From Coccinella septempunctata (Eukaryota; Arthropoda; Insecta; Coleoptera; Coccinellidae): DNA of 64,000 nucleotides. Of the stretch, positions 11,386-22,848 are shown one piece after another. Position numbers and translations under genes: made by a program. The stretch spans positions 6,738,501 through 6,802,500 of the forward strand of contig NC_058196.1 in the NCBI RefSeq assembly GCF_907165205.1, given 5' to 3'. Position 1 is the stretch's first letter; every line of letters starts with the position of its first letter. A model generated the notes under the pieces. That model was not told where the DNA came from. It ran no database searches and saw only the letters and a list, made by a program, of their open reading frames with translations.

Positions 11386-11941
11386 TGTTTTGAATTCATA
11401 AAATTGGAATTTTATTTGTCTTTTTTTCATTGCGTGATCTATGGTTTTGCATTTTTCACTTTGTTGGCAGTGAGGGCGATAAACAGAATCGCACTCCATA
11501 TGGTTTACAACTGAAAATTATTCCTCCGATAAGAAGTCAGTTGAATTCACGCATCCACGGGTGACACGTTTCGTTGCGACCGCCTTTCACGCTGTTTTTT
11601 CGAAAGTTCAATTAATTTAGGAGTATTTGGACCGGAGTGATTTCCAACGGCCTATTTATTTCTGGAGATTAAGAAGATTGGGAAATTCCCGCGCTACAAC
11701 TGGCAGCTCAGAGGGCCCTCTTCCACCTTGTACAGGATACCACCAAGGTAAGTGCGCTTCTTTTGGCCCAATTATTATTCCTGCCTTGTTACTTCATTCA
11801 GTACAAACATCGCCTATAGATCACGCAAAGCGGAAAAGTTCCAGAAAAACCACCTTGGCGATATACGTCCAGTTTTCTCCCCGGTCGCTCTCGAAGGAGG
11901 GTACGCTCATTCTTATTTTATATACCCTCAACCTTCGCACA
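11386..11941 (+). repeat. BEL1 5' LTR
   Basis: Starts TGTTTTGAATTC and ends TTCGCACA. Small open frames inside it (for example 11627-11962) recur in the 3' LTR and are not genes. Confidence 0.92.
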
Positions 11942-11959
11942 TGGTCCTTCGGGCCGGAT
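11942..11959 (+). promoter_or_regulatory. BEL1 primer binding site
   Basis: TGGTCCTTCGGGCCGGAT begins at the base after the LTR. The leading TGG pairs with a tRNA 3' CCA end. The first ten bases are shared with the presumed site of BEL3 (61591-61600, minus strand). The tRNA is not identified. Confidence 0.65.
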
Positions 11960-12361
11960 TAATAACTGGGTTTTTCTGGAATTCTCTTAAAATTTTGGTA
12001 ATTTTCAAAAAAAAAAGGAGATAATTTTTTTTTTCTTCAGTTGTCTAACTTCACAAAGTTATTAGTGCAAGTCCAAATTATATATTTCAATTATCCGAAT
12101 ATATTTTGGGAAAATTTTCCGCGAAGGAAAATTCAATTTTGACGTTTTCTTGTTTTTTCTTCATAAATCTCGAAGATAATCAACCAGATAAACTATATCA
12201 CATCATAAAAACGCATTGTCGCACGTACGGTTTCACGCTCCATCTGGTCGCTATTCTGATATTAAGTGTTCAGATGCTAGCCCATAGGCGCACATTCTCG
12301 ATTTTTCTCCCTTGATATTGGCTCTCTTGTATACGCAATTAACTTTTTTTTTCAAAAAAAA

Positions 12362-15300
12362 ATGTCCGATAAAAAACGCCGTAATTCCGCCTTAAGACAG
12401 AGTTCTTTAAACGAAATAAACACCCTCAAACAGTTTGCCCTCGATGCTCAGAAGGATAAAACTTTTTTTATTAAGTTCAAGGTACGATATACTACTATCG
12501 AAGATATTAAGGATGAGTTCTTTAAGTGTCATAATGCGCTCTTGGGAGCTTTGGCAGCTGACAAAGATTATAATTTAGGAGATGAAGACGCTATTAAGGT
12601 TGCATTTTTGGAAAGTTATTATGATATCAGATCTATTTACACATCATTATTTCACCAAGATCCTTTCAACACTACAGTTAAATCTCAGTCCGACGCACCA
12701 GCTCATTCAGGTACAGCTCATGTTAAATTGCCCAAAATTCAACTGAACAAATTTTCCGGTGATATTCGTGATTTTCCCAGTTTTAAAGATATGTTTGATG
12801 CTGTAGTGCATTCTAATAATAACATTCCGCCAGTAGAAAAGTTAAATTATCTACGATCATCTCTAGAAGGTACACCTTTGGATTTGATTAAAAGACTTAA
12901 CGCATCATCAGATAATTATCAGATCGCCTACGAAACCTTGGTGAAGTGTTACACAAATCCTCGAACGCAAGCTCGCGCACATTGGTTGGAAATAGAGAAT
13001 TTTCCGAGCTTAAAATCGGAGAATCCTACACAATTACGAAAATTATTAGATACTTTCGCCATTAATTTAGAAAGTCTTAAAAACATGAACGTCGCAGTTC
13101 ACTGCGATTTTATTTTGACACATATGTTAGTTTCGCGATTAGATCCTGACACATCCCGAGCTTTTGAAAGAGAACATGGATCAACTGCTATACCCGCATA
13201 TGCCACGGTATTCCAGTTTTTAGAAGAATACTGTAACGGTTTGATCAGTTTGAATAGCACAGTGTGTGCGAGGAACTCCCCGAGTAAATCTACGCCATTT
13301 AATGATAACCGTAAAAGAAACTCCTTTATGGCGCAAACAAAAGCGCGAAGTCCTAAATGGGTTATATGTCAATCAGATCATCCAACTTATAATTGTTACA
13401 AATATTTAGAGAAATCGCCCCGAGAGCGGTACCTTCTTTGTAGAACTCATCATTTATGCTTTAGCTGTTTAAGTAGTTTTCACGACCTTAAGAATTGTAA
13501 ATCGTCGTCATCCTGTCGAAAATGCAATAGTAAAACTCATCACACCACTTTACATTTCGACCGCGAAGGTAACACAGTCGACGCAACTGCTTCTACTTCA
13601 GAAACCCCGAGAGGCGGACGCGGTCTGTCCCCGACACGGATGGTCATGTGCGCTCGAAATTTCCCGGTCTCATCGAGACCTCAAGTCTTGTTATGTACTG
13701 CACTGGTTGAAATTCAAACGGGAAAAGGACATTTCAAGCAATTTCGCGTAGTTTTGGATTCCGGTTCGGAAATTTCGATAATTTCTCAGAAATGTTTCCC
13801 CGCTCTGAACCTTCGTAGTTCATCGTGTAATACCGTGATAAACGGAATAGGTAATCAAACGCAATTAGAAAATTTAGGTAATGTTGAAATTTTTGTGAAA
13901 CCGGTTGGATTAAGCGATCCAACATTTGTTATTAACGCCACAATACTTCCAAAAATATGCGAGAGACTTCCTTCACGCAAATTACTTCCGCAATCGTGGA
14001 ATTATTTAGATAATTTAAAGTTGGCAGATCGCAAATATTATGATCCCGGAGATATCGACGTTCTTTTAGGTGCTGATGTGTTTTCAAGAATTTTGATGGG
14101 CGAACGTATTCAAGGTCGAAACGGTGGTCCAGATGCACTTAACACGGTTTTCGGATATGTTTTGATGGGAAAAATTTATAACAATACTATTTCTTCTCGC
14201 TCGGTTCATTCTTTAATTTGCGAAACACATTGTTTGAATGATCTGAATGATTCAATGAATAAATTTTTCGATTTAGAATCGGTACCAATTGTTGATGGGG
14301 GTTCGAAGAGGGATATTTGCGAGGATATTTTTATAAATAATTTTTATAGAACTCATGAAGGTAGATATGTTGTTCCTCTTCCGTTCAAGGAAACCTTTCC
14401 TCTGTTTCCTAATAGTCGGGATTTAGCCGTGCAACGATTCATGAGTCTTGAACGTCGTTTGTTGAGAAGTCCCCAGTTATATGAAGAGTATTGTTCTGTG
14501 ATAAGGGAGTACTTGACTTTGTTTCATATGGAAATTGTCGAACCTGCGGAGACTATGCATAGCTTTTATTTACCCCATCATGCCGTGTTACGACCTGATA
14601 AATGGAGTACTAAACTTAGAGTTGTATTCAACGCCTCTGCAAAGATTTCTAATGATTCGATGACCTTGAATGATTTTCTTCATGTTGGTCCAAAGCTTCA
14701 AACAGATATATCATCAATTTTGATTCGTTTTCGATTGAATAGAATTTGTTTTACCGCGGACATTAAACAAATGTACCGACAAATTTTGGTAGCTCCCGAA
14801 TTCAGAGATTATCAACGTCTTATTTTCCGCTTTTCATCCTCAGATAAGTTAATGGATTTACGAATAAATACGGTGACTTTTGGATTGAATTGTGCGCCTT
14901 ACCTTGTGTTGCGGACCTTACGACAACTCGCGATAGACGAAAAGGAATCTTTTCCTTTGGCTTCGACCATCCTAGTGGAGGATACGTATATTGATGATAT
15001 ATGCAGCGGAGGTGATTCTTTACATGAAGCGAAGAATTTACGCGACGAACTCATCACATTGCTGGCAAAAGGGGGTTTTGAATTACGCAAATGGGCGAGT
15101 AATGAGCCAAGATTATTGGAAGATTTAACAGAAGATTCGATCTCATTTAATCCTATGCCTTTTGAGTTACAACAAAATGCTTCCATCAAAATTTTGGGTC
15201 TCTACTGGGATTCAACTAGTGATTGTTTCTTCTATAGTGTCAATCCAATTGACCGCCCTATTACTAAGCGGAATCTTCTCTCCGAGTTAGCGAGAATTTT

Positions 15301-17490
15301 CGATCCTTCGGGATTTCTTGCACCTGTTACATTTTTGTGTAATACCTAATACAAAAGTTACGGCTTTTAGGCCTCGACTGGGACGAGACCCCAGATCCGG
15401 AAATTTCCAGAATTTGGCTGAAATTCAAAGAGAAATTACGTTTGTTATCCTCGCTCGTTAAAATTCCTCGCTATTTTGATTTTGACGCCGATAATGTGAT
15501 TGAATTGCACGCCTTCACTGACGCCTCTGAACGCGGCTATGGTACTGCGGTTTATCTTAGAGTCATAAAAGCTGATAAAATCAACACTTTTCTTTTGTGC
15601 GCAAAATCAAAGGTAGCTTCTTGTTCAAAAAAGATTTCTATAGCTCGGATGGAACTTTGCGGAGCCGTTTTACTTACAAAAGTGGTTCGTTGGGTTCAGT
15701 CTGTTTTAGAAAATAAAGTAAAGATTCGTAGCCTTCACGCATATACTGATTCACAGATAGTTCTTGCTTGGTTAAACGCAAATCCGAATCGGTGGCAAAC
15801 TTTTGTGGCCAATCGTGTTGCATACATTCAGGAAAATGTAGATTGTTCCTGTTGGAGTTACGTGAAATCTCAACATAATCCCGCAGACGCGGCATCTCGT
15901 GGACTCTATCCGTCGGAACTCTTAAATTGTGAAATTTGGTTTCGCGGCCCTGCATTTTTACAAGAATCTAGTTGGGAGTCAGTTGGGATTGATTTACAAA
16001 CTAATGAGGAAGAACGGAAAAATGTTCTTTTTGCGATCCAGGAATTAAATATCTTGGATAATTTGATGAATAATATATCATCTTTTTCTCGCCTTCAGCA
16101 TATTATTCTGATAATATTACGCTTCATTTTCAACTGTAGGAATCCCCTTCAAAAAAGTGTTGGGTTTTTTACCTCAATCGAATTAAGCAACGCTTTAAAA
16201 ATTTTGATTAAGCGCACTCAGTCGGTTGCCTTTGCCTCGGAAATTTCTGATAATAAGTTTTCAAAACCTCTTCGAAAATTAAATGCTTTTTTTGACGAAG
16301 ACAACATAATACGGGTAGGAGGAAGATTGACATACTCTGATCTTTCTTACGATAGGAAGCACCCTATTTTGCTTCCTAGAAAAGGACGTTTCGTCCAGTT
16401 ATTAATAGAGTTTTACCATATCAAGAATATGCACGCCGGTAGACAAACAACGCAATTCTTGATATCTCAAAAGTTTCGGATTTTGGCCGCTCGTCGAGCA
16501 ATAAGATCGGTGTTGTCGAGTTGTATGAAATGCTGGAAAACCAATCCTACTCCTTGGCAACCAAAAATGGGTAATCTACCATTGCCTCGTATATCGCAAG
16601 TTAAGCCGTTTTTACATTCAGGCGTTGATTATGGAGGCCCCTTTTCAATTTATATGAATAGATACAGAGGTGCCAAAACATGCAAAGCATATATCTGCCT
16701 ATTTGTATGCATGGCAACTAAAGCCTTGCATTTGGAATTGGCATCTGACCTGAGCACTGACGCATTTATGGCTTGTTTGAGACGGTTTGTTTCGCGACGG
16801 GGAAGGTGCGCTCACCTTTACTAGGATCAGGGTACCAACTTCGTAGGATCTCGCAAAGAAATTCGTAACATGTTAGAAAATGTTGCGGGCGCTGACAATA
16901 TCGAACATCATTTCCTACCAGGAAATGCCCCTCACCTTGGGGGGTTGTGGGAAGCGGGTATAAAATCCGTGAAAACTCATCTGAAACGGGTTATAGGCGA
17001 ACAAATCCTTACATATGAGGAATTTTATACCGTCTTAGTTCAGATCGAAGCGGTTTTGAACTCGCGGCCTTTGACTCCAATGAGTTCTGACGTTAATGAT
17101 CTGTCAGTTTTGACAGCAGGCCATTTTTTAACACTCGAGCCATTGCACGCTTTACCGGATCAGGATGTTACTGATGTCCCTATGTCTCGTCTCAAAAGAT
17201 GGCAATTAATCCAGCGATTGCAACAAGATTTCTGGCAAAGATGGAAACGCGAATATCTACATACGCTCCAACAAAGGAGTAAATGGTTAAGTGATACTGA
17301 CGCACCGACTATAGGGACTTTAGTACTTATTAAAAACGATAATGCACCCCCTTTGAAGTGGGAGATGGGACGAATCTTGCAAGTCCATCCCGGTTTGGAT
17401 AAAGTGGTAAGAGTGGCCACCTTCAAGGTGCAGCGAGGCACCATAACCAGACCTTTAGTCTTTAGTCATGTTATGTCCCTTACCGGTTGA
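12362..17490 (+). pseudogene. BEL1 gag-pol polyprotein (gag, protease, RT, RNase H, integrase)
   Basis: The ATG at 12362 opens a 995-codon frame. Gag (about residues 1-400) has the LPKIQLNKFSGD segment and a Cys/His cluster (CFSCLSSFHDLKNCK, CRKCNSKTHHTTLH). The aspartic protease has VVLDSGSEISII. The RT has VVFNASAK, FTADIKQMYRQI and the catalytic YIDDICSG. A frameshift near 15345-15360 moves the remainder to the frame 15442-17490, with RNase H (ELHAFTDASERGYG, RMELCGAVLL, YTDSQIVLAWL) and integrase (zinc-type HAGRQTTQF...CMKCW, then DQGTNF and LGGLWEAGIKSVK of the D,D-E core). An in-frame TAG at about 16822-16824 falls just before DQGTNF. Gene order is the standard BEL/Pao order; the two lesions make this copy non-autonomous. 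Confidence 0.9.
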
Positions 17491-17682
17491 AGCTTGAAAG
17501 CGTTAGTTTCAATTAATTTTCCTTCCATTTCTTATATTTTTTTTACGCAAAGTTTCTGGTTGATTAACTTCACACTTTTGAGCGCTCGTTTTTTTTTTCT
17601 TTTGATTCACCATATCTGTTAAGGGATATGGGGTAGCATCGGTTTTTTTCTTTTTTTTAAGGCCACGTTTCTTGGTGTGTCT

Positions 17683-17699
17683 TTGTGTGGGGGGGAGTA
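17683..17699 (+). promoter_or_regulatory. BEL1 polypurine tract
   Basis: GTGTGGGGGGGAGTA-type purine run immediately upstream of the 3' LTR, the expected primer for plus-strand DNA synthesis. Confidence 0.7.
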
Positions 17700-18266
17700 T
17701 GTTTTGAATTCATAAAATTGGAATTTTATTTGTCTTTTTTTCGTCATTTTTTCATTGCGTGATCTATGGTTTTGCATTTTTCACTTTGTTGGCAGTGAGG
17801 GCGATAAACAGAATCGCACTCCATATGGTTTACAACTGAAAATTATTCCTCCGATAAGAAGTCAGTTGAATTCACGCATCCACGGGTGACACGTTTCGTT
17901 GCGACCGCCTTTCACGCTGTTTTTTCGAAAGTTCAATTAATTTAGGAGTATTTGGACCGGAGTGATTTCCAACGGCCTAGTTATTTCTGGAGATTAAGAA
18001 GATTGGGAAATTCCCGCGCTACAACTGGCAGCTCAGAGGGCCCTCTTCCACCTTGTACAGGATACCACCAAGGTAAGTGCGCTTCTTTTGGCCCAATTAT
18101 TATTCCTGCCTTGTTACTTCATTCAGTACAAACATCGCCTATAGATCACGCAAAGCGGAAAAGTTCCAGAAAAACCACCTTGGCGATATACGTCCATTTT
18201 TCTTCCCGGTCGCTCTCGAAGGAGGGTACGCTCATTCTTATTTTATATACCCTCAACCATCGCACA
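17700..18266 (+). repeat. BEL1 3' LTR
   Basis: Same TG...CA ends as the 5' LTR, 567 bp, with an extra CGTCATTTTTT-like 11-bp stretch near its start and scattered substitutions. Confidence 0.92.
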
Positions 18267-19128
18267 ACCGACATAATAAAATCAATTTCTTAAGGCTGAA
18301 ACTTTATAAACTTTTGTATTTTGGTATGTAAATCAAAATTATGATAGTCAGTCAACATCCGGTCGGGACACAGCTGGTCAGTCAGCTTCAATGTGCGTAG
18401 CGTCGTTTATAAGGATGCAATTCGTTCATTAAGCGTGAAATTTTTTTTGTAACTACTACTGACTATATTAACGATAAATAAAATGTTCAGTCAGCCATTC
18501 CGTAGAACAACGCCCGTCAGTCAGTGGATAAGAAATTAAATTTTTTCGCTCCCTATAGATATTACATCATAATCATTTAAAGTATAACACATTTATTTTA
18601 ATGAGCAACTGTTCTTTAAAATCTCAGAAATAAAATTCGTTCGAAATCAACAGGATACTTTCGTAAGTTAAATAATACTGCTTACGAATTTTTAAAATTG
18701 CCTTGCACTTATTCAAAGTCTCTTCCGTGAATAATGTCAGCGGCTGGTGCTTTTTAGAACAGAAAACACAAATTTCACTCATTTTGAAACACTTCCTCGT
18801 CACGGATGAATCTCTAACTGACGATCTTCGCAGAAAATTCGTTAGATTTCGAGCAAAGATTAAATCGCTAATCTTCGTGCTGCGCACATTAAAGCTGACT
18901 GACCAGCTGTGTCCCGACCGGATGTTGACTGACTATCATAATTTTGATTTACATACCAAAATACAAAAGTTTATAAAGTTTCAGCCTTAAGAAATTGATT
19001 TTATTATGTCGGTAATCACGACATGTTTGATCGCGCACCAGAGGCACATGTTCTAACATCCACTTGACTGACCGCAGCATTTTGTTGTATATTATGATTG
19101 TAATCACCTGAGAAAAAATCAGGCTTAA

Positions 19129-19213
19129 CACTCCAGTATTCGCGTGGGGTACTACAATACCCCAGGCTCCACGTATTGTTTATGTATCTATGGGACGCGC
19201 GAGTACTGGAGTG
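19129..19213. mobile_element. 85-bp MITE with TTAA target duplication (piggyBac-type)
   Basis: Terminal inverted repeats of 16 bp with one mismatch (CACTCCAGTATTCGCG against CACTCCAGTACTCGCG) are flanked by TTAA at 19125-19128 and 19214-19217. The left arm of the surrounding foldback (11268-11271, CTTAAG context) has a single TTAA at the same place, giving the empty site. TTAA duplication is the hallmark of piggyBac. The core contains a second small palindrome (TGGGGTACTACAATACCCCA). There is no coding capacity. Confidence 0.85.
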
Positions 19214-19249
19214 TTAAGAAATTCAGAGAGATTTTTTGGCTCTGGCTCT

Positions 19250-20104
19250 TGGACTATAATGTGGCGAAAGCAGTCGTGAAATATGCATTGAGATTACTAC
19301 CTAATAAGGATACTTCTTGATACCTTTATTCTTATTTGGTAAATTTGGGGTGTACAAGTACAGGGTATTTATACTTATACAACGGAATACCACCTATAGC
19401 AGATTGCGTAGCAAAAAAAAAATTTGTGGTTTTGTACGTCGCATTTGCTTGTGGTATCAAAGAAAAGAATTTCTGAGGCTTGTAATAATGAAGTTATTGC
19501 GCGTTTCGTTATGGAAGTGCATAAATATATGGCATAATAATCGTCGATGGTTGAGATTTTGTAGGAAAGTTTACTGTTTACATTTCAGAAGCTGTTCTCT
19601 CACAATAATTATTTTTGAATTGTTTTACCCAAAAATTTTGAAAATCTGTTTTATTGGGAAAATAATGACGATCCGCTGAAAACGTATTATATTCTTCTCC
19701 CCATTCTTCCATTTTTTTTTTTTGAAGCAGAAACTATGATGAGCTGAAGACACTGAGTGACCTCTTTCAAAATATTCTATTATTTCTTGCTTAGTGCTTT
19801 CGGCTATAGGACATCAATGAGTGCAGCAGCGCTAAGGATAGTGTGATTATATTATGTTCTTTCGAAAACTTGATTATACAGGGCCAATTTTGTGCCAGGG
19901 AGATTTGGCTCCTGATTTATTTTTCGGTATGCATACCAAAATAATAGTAATCGTCGTAGGACAAGATAAGTCCCTTGAAACATGAGTGACAGTGGTATAC
20001 CCGTTTAAAAGTATGCTTTCTGGCTTTTTCAAAAGGTGTTCTAATAGGTCTTGTTATTGACCACGTTACTTTTGATGCATTTATAAGCTTGGCCACCCAC
20101 TTCT
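19250..20104. other. AT-rich stretch without recognisable gene
   Basis: The frame 19317-19679 (120 codons) has no motif that I recognise and is rich in Ile/Phe/Arg/Lys as expected from AT-rich noncoding DNA. No terminal repeat, LTR or RNA gene was noticed. Confidence 0.45.
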
Positions 20105-20527
20105 GAAATGAATTAAAGATAAATATTATTCAAAATGCATGTTGTAGATTTATATTCGGTTTGCGCAAGTTTTCCAGGATGGATTGTAGAGATTGCGGCT
20201 TGCTGTTTCAATTAAAAAAAATTTTACTTCGTCTAACCCTGCATTTTTGCGTGATAAGCTTATCTTTCGAGGATATGTACATGATGTGTCTGTAAGACAT
20301 AGGAATAGGCTTATGCTGCCCCAATTTAGAACAGCCATGTTTCAGCGATCTTTCACCTTTTGTGCTGTCAGTATATATAATAGCTTTAAGCACCTATTCG
20401 ATAGTTACTCTGTGAATGGTGTTAGGAAACATTTGAGAAGACACTTACTACTTTCACAGAATAGTTAGGATCATTGTTTTTGTAGTATAGTATAGTTGTC
20501 TGATAATCATATAAAGATTATCAGACA
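20105..20527 (+). pseudogene. 3' end of a CR1/Jockey-like LINE with terminal hairpin
   Basis: Translated in shifting frames, the segment reads QNACCRFIFGLRKFSRMDC (about 20130-20185) and then, in the frame 20193-20468, an extreme C-terminus of a LINE RT protein (FRTAMFQRSFTFCAVSIYNSF...LRRHLL). These blocks are standard for CR1/Jockey-like ORF2 ends. Just after the stop lies a perfect 12-bp stem with 7-nt loop, TGTCTGATAATC at 20497-20508 and its complement at 20516-20527, which may be the 3' recognition structure of the element. It is heavily 5'-truncated and frameshifted. Confidence 0.65.
20497..20527 (+). repeat. Perfect 12-bp stem-loop at LINE 3' end
   Basis: TGTCTGATAATC, loop ATATAAA, GATTATCAGACA. 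The position directly after the LINE stop codon suggests a 3'-UTR structure, though this is inference. Confidence 0.6.
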
Positions 20528-21077
20528 GGCTTCAATATTGCAAATTTAGGGCGAACAAATACAACTGGAATGCGGCACTTTTGCTGAATTGCATTACTTG
20601 TGAGGAAATAAAACAATTCGAACAACATCTGAGGGCAACGAGTGAGCGAATGATGAGGAATAACCACCAATCACTTCTCATTAAACGGCTCGACGAATTA
20701 ACGAGTCTTTGGAAGGAAATTTCGAAGACACTCGTCGACGTACAGTTGAAGGATGGCATAAGCGTTGATAATTATCTCCAATCGGAAATATATGAGCAGG
20801 CATACGAAAATTACTTGGACGTAGAAGAACTACTGACCCAAAATCAAGAGGACCTTGCCACAACAAACCAGAATAGAACTGCAAACATACCTGAGCTGTA
20901 AATTCCAACATTCAACGGCGAATACGAACAATGGCCTACTTTCTGTGACCTATTCAACCAGATCGTACACAAACAAAATATCGCTGATATCGAGAAAATG
21001 CAATTCCTGAAAACACAAGTACGAGGCGAAGCCGGTAAATTAATTCAACACCTGGAAACTTCCGAGAAGAATAATAT
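20528..21077 (+). pseudogene. BEL2 gag, N-terminal part
   Basis: The frame 20581-20901 and its continuation after an in-frame TAA at 20899-20901 read as BEL/Pao gag: a helical FEQHLRATSERM...LLIKRLDELTSLWKEI region, then IPTFNGEYEQWPTFCDLFNQ and LKTQVRGEAGKLIQHLE. This is the same family signature as LPKIQLNKFSGDIRDFPSFKD in BEL1. No 5' LTR is visible upstream. The frame is cut at 21077 by the left end of the Maverick and resumes at 43181 with YNTAWNLIKERF, so the two parts belong to one element. Confidence 0.85.
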
Positions 21078-21665
21078 AGTAGTATAATCAATACCGGTTC
21101 TAGACCGGAAGTGAAGTGTCATTCTTAGTTCGACAGTTGTGACGTGTTCGGTCATGCGCATTGATGTCGTGGGGACGTGTCGTTGTGCGTCCATTTTGTT
21201 TTTGGTAGGTGGATGCGATTGGTTGTGGGGGGGTGTCAGGTGGGGATGTGATTGGTTGGGAGGTGGGGATGTGATTGGATGGGAGGTGTCAGGTGGGGAT
21301 GTGATTGGTTGGGAGGTGCCAGTTGGGGATGTGATTGGTTGGGAGGTGTCAGGTGGGTTGATGTGATTGTTTAGGAGGTGGGGTTGTGATTGGTTGGTAG
21401 GCGTGGATAACCTAAAAATGTAAGAACACAATGTAGAGATAGAAAGTAGATAAGAACACAGGGCGTAAACAGGAAATGATGTAACCATAGAATATAGATA
21501 AGAACTCATAAACAGGAATGAACAAGAAATATCAGGATATAGATAAGAACTTTCTGAATACAGGAAATGAAACCACAGCAAGATGATGAAACAGGAAATG
21601 ATGTAACCATAGAATATAGATAAGAGTTGATAAACAGGAAATAAGAACAGGATGTTGATAAGAAA
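21078..21665 (+). repeat. Maverick left terminal inverted repeat with minisatellite
   Basis: Matches the complement of about 42668-43180; the left copy is longer because of a ~45-bp and smaller indels. The part 21213-21400 is a minisatellite of about 29-bp units (GGGATGTGATTGGTTGGGAG type) in both ends. Inward of it, ATAGATAAGAAC and GAAACAGGAAATG words recur in direct orientation up to about 21830. Confidence 0.85.
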
Positions 21666-21838
21666 GTAGATAAGAACATAGTCCGTAAACCGGAAATGTA
21701 ACCACAAAATTTGATAAAAACTCTTAAACAGGATTGAACAAGAAATAACCGGATGTAGATAAGAACTTTCTGAAGAATATGAAACCACAGCAAGATGATG
21801 AAACAGGAAATGTAACCACAGCAGGATGATATGGTTGC

Positions 21839-21848
21839 ATATATAAAT
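21839..21848 (+). promoter_or_regulatory. TATA-like box upstream of first Maverick ORF
   Basis: ATATATAAAT. Similar boxes lie just upstream of other Maverick genes (34821, 36719, 41681). No transcript start can be shown. Confidence 0.4.
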
Positions 21849-22014
21849 CGAAGTAATGTTTGGTTTGATCAAGTAAGACAGATCAATCATCGAGTTCACA
21901 TTAATTGCTCGTTAACTTCAGATTTGTGATAAGTTTTTAATCGTTGTTTATACAGGTTTGTTTGAATATATTGAATAATCATTAGTTTGATTAATCATTG
22001 TTTAGATACTAACA

Positions 22015-22305
22015 ATGGACCTTCTAAAAATAAATCAGCTCATCGAGATCAAAAACAAACCATTGAAGAGGTTGACCGAACTTGAATTGGGAACGGAGTA
22101 TCCTATTCAATCGGCGAAAATAATTAATGGAAGATTTAAGGACAGGTGCATATTTATCGAGTCGGATGAATTCAAAGTGTTCTTACCAGGACGAATGACA
22201 CAACACCTGGAGGAGCATCTGGAAGATCTAAAGAACCACAGATTCAAGTACCTAGGGTCCAAAGTTTGTGGTGGAAAATCTTTCCAAGAAGTGTCATTCA
22301 TATAG
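22015..22305 (+). CDS. Small Maverick protein of unknown function, upstream of pol B
   Basis: A 96-codon frame from a good ATG at 22015, ending five bases before the polymerase ATG at 22311. It begins MDLLKINQLIEI and contains a compact basic/aromatic segment (CIFIESDEFKVFLPGRMTQHL) reminiscent of the small ORF that often precedes the polymerase in arthropod Mavericks. An OB-like nucleic-acid-binding protein is conceivable but I cannot show it. It is one of the few genes in the element with no visible lesion. The tight spacing to pol B suggests coexpression. Confidence 0.6.
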   Translation: MDLLKINQLIEIKNKPLKRLTELELGTEYPIQSAKIINGRFKDRCIFIESDEFKVFLPGRMTQHLEEHLEDLKNHRFKYLGSKVCGGKSFQEVSFI

Positions 22306-22553
22306 GAAAAATGAATAAAAACGATCTGAATATTAATGAGGTATGTGAACTTGCAGTATTTCGAAGGGAATTCGATGAATTAAAACTTTTGAAATCAAGT
22401 AGACACCTCTGTGATCTTTGGAAAAAACTTATTAATACACATATTCGATTACTTAACAGACTGATGAAAAATGATGGAACGAACCACGGCCATCGAGTAA
22501 AAATTCAGTCGACAATTTCACATTTGAAAAATATAAAAATACATATTAATATG

Positions 22554-22735
22554 TGTAATATCTTCCAGAATAATTACTACGTTGGATTTTTTAGAATTTT
22601 ATTTAAGCATCAATATAAATCTCATTCGATATCTAGCATACAACTGACGGGCCTGTCTCCGTCTCATTGAACATTACCATCATTGGAACATGTGGTGTTT
22701 CTCAGATAACGAATACATACATTCAATACATAACA
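22554..22735 (-). repeat. gypsy1 3' LTR
   Basis: 182 bp, TGTAATATC...CATAACA on the plus strand, no difference seen from the copy at 26880-27061. Confidence 0.92.
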
Positions 22736-22848
22736 CCCTTCCCACCTATTCCTTTGAAAGGAATGAAACTTCAAAACAAAAAAATAAACATTTCCGAAAA
22801 TTATAATAATACTAACAGTTTTTGTGAAACAATTTTCTTACTTTTTCT

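Larger units (their letters stand above)
11386..18266 (+). mobile_element. BEL/Pao LTR retrotransposon BEL1
   Basis: Complete 6.9 kb element flanked by the 5-bp duplication ACCGA (11381-11385 and 18267-18271). LTRs begin TG and end CA: 11386-11941 (556 bp) and 17700-18266 (567 bp). The difference is an 11-bp indel near 11430/17742, plus a handful of substitutions by eye, suggesting a fairly young copy. The primer binding site follows the left LTR directly and a purine-rich tract precedes the right LTR. The empty site is visible in the other arm of the surrounding foldback element (around 19010-19015). Confidence 0.92.
11234..19249. mobile_element. Foldback element FB1, long inverted repeats, interrupted by BEL1 and a MITE
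   Basis: Left arm is 11234-11385 plus 18272-18401; right arm is 18879-19249 less the MITE and one TTAA. Once the insertions and duplicated target bases are discounted both arms are 282 bp and are near-perfect reverse complements, from AGAGCCAGAGCC at the outside to AATGTGCG-AGC at the inside. The loop 18402-18878 has no convincing gene. Native length is about 1.04 kb. The motif GTCAGTCA recurs in the arms and loop. No transposase is present, so it is a non-autonomous DNA element; superfamily is unknown because no clear target duplication is visible outside. Confidence 0.75.

Noticed and set aside
11627..18331. ORFs 11627-11962 and 17952-18293 that look like a duplicated gene
   Set aside because: They lie within the two BEL1 LTRs; their similarity reflects LTR identity.
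21045..21899. 284-codon minus-strand ORF at the left Maverick end
   Set aside because: Translation of the terminal repeat and subrepeats (monotonous PPNQSHPHL and SYLYPD words); same reading occurs at the right end.
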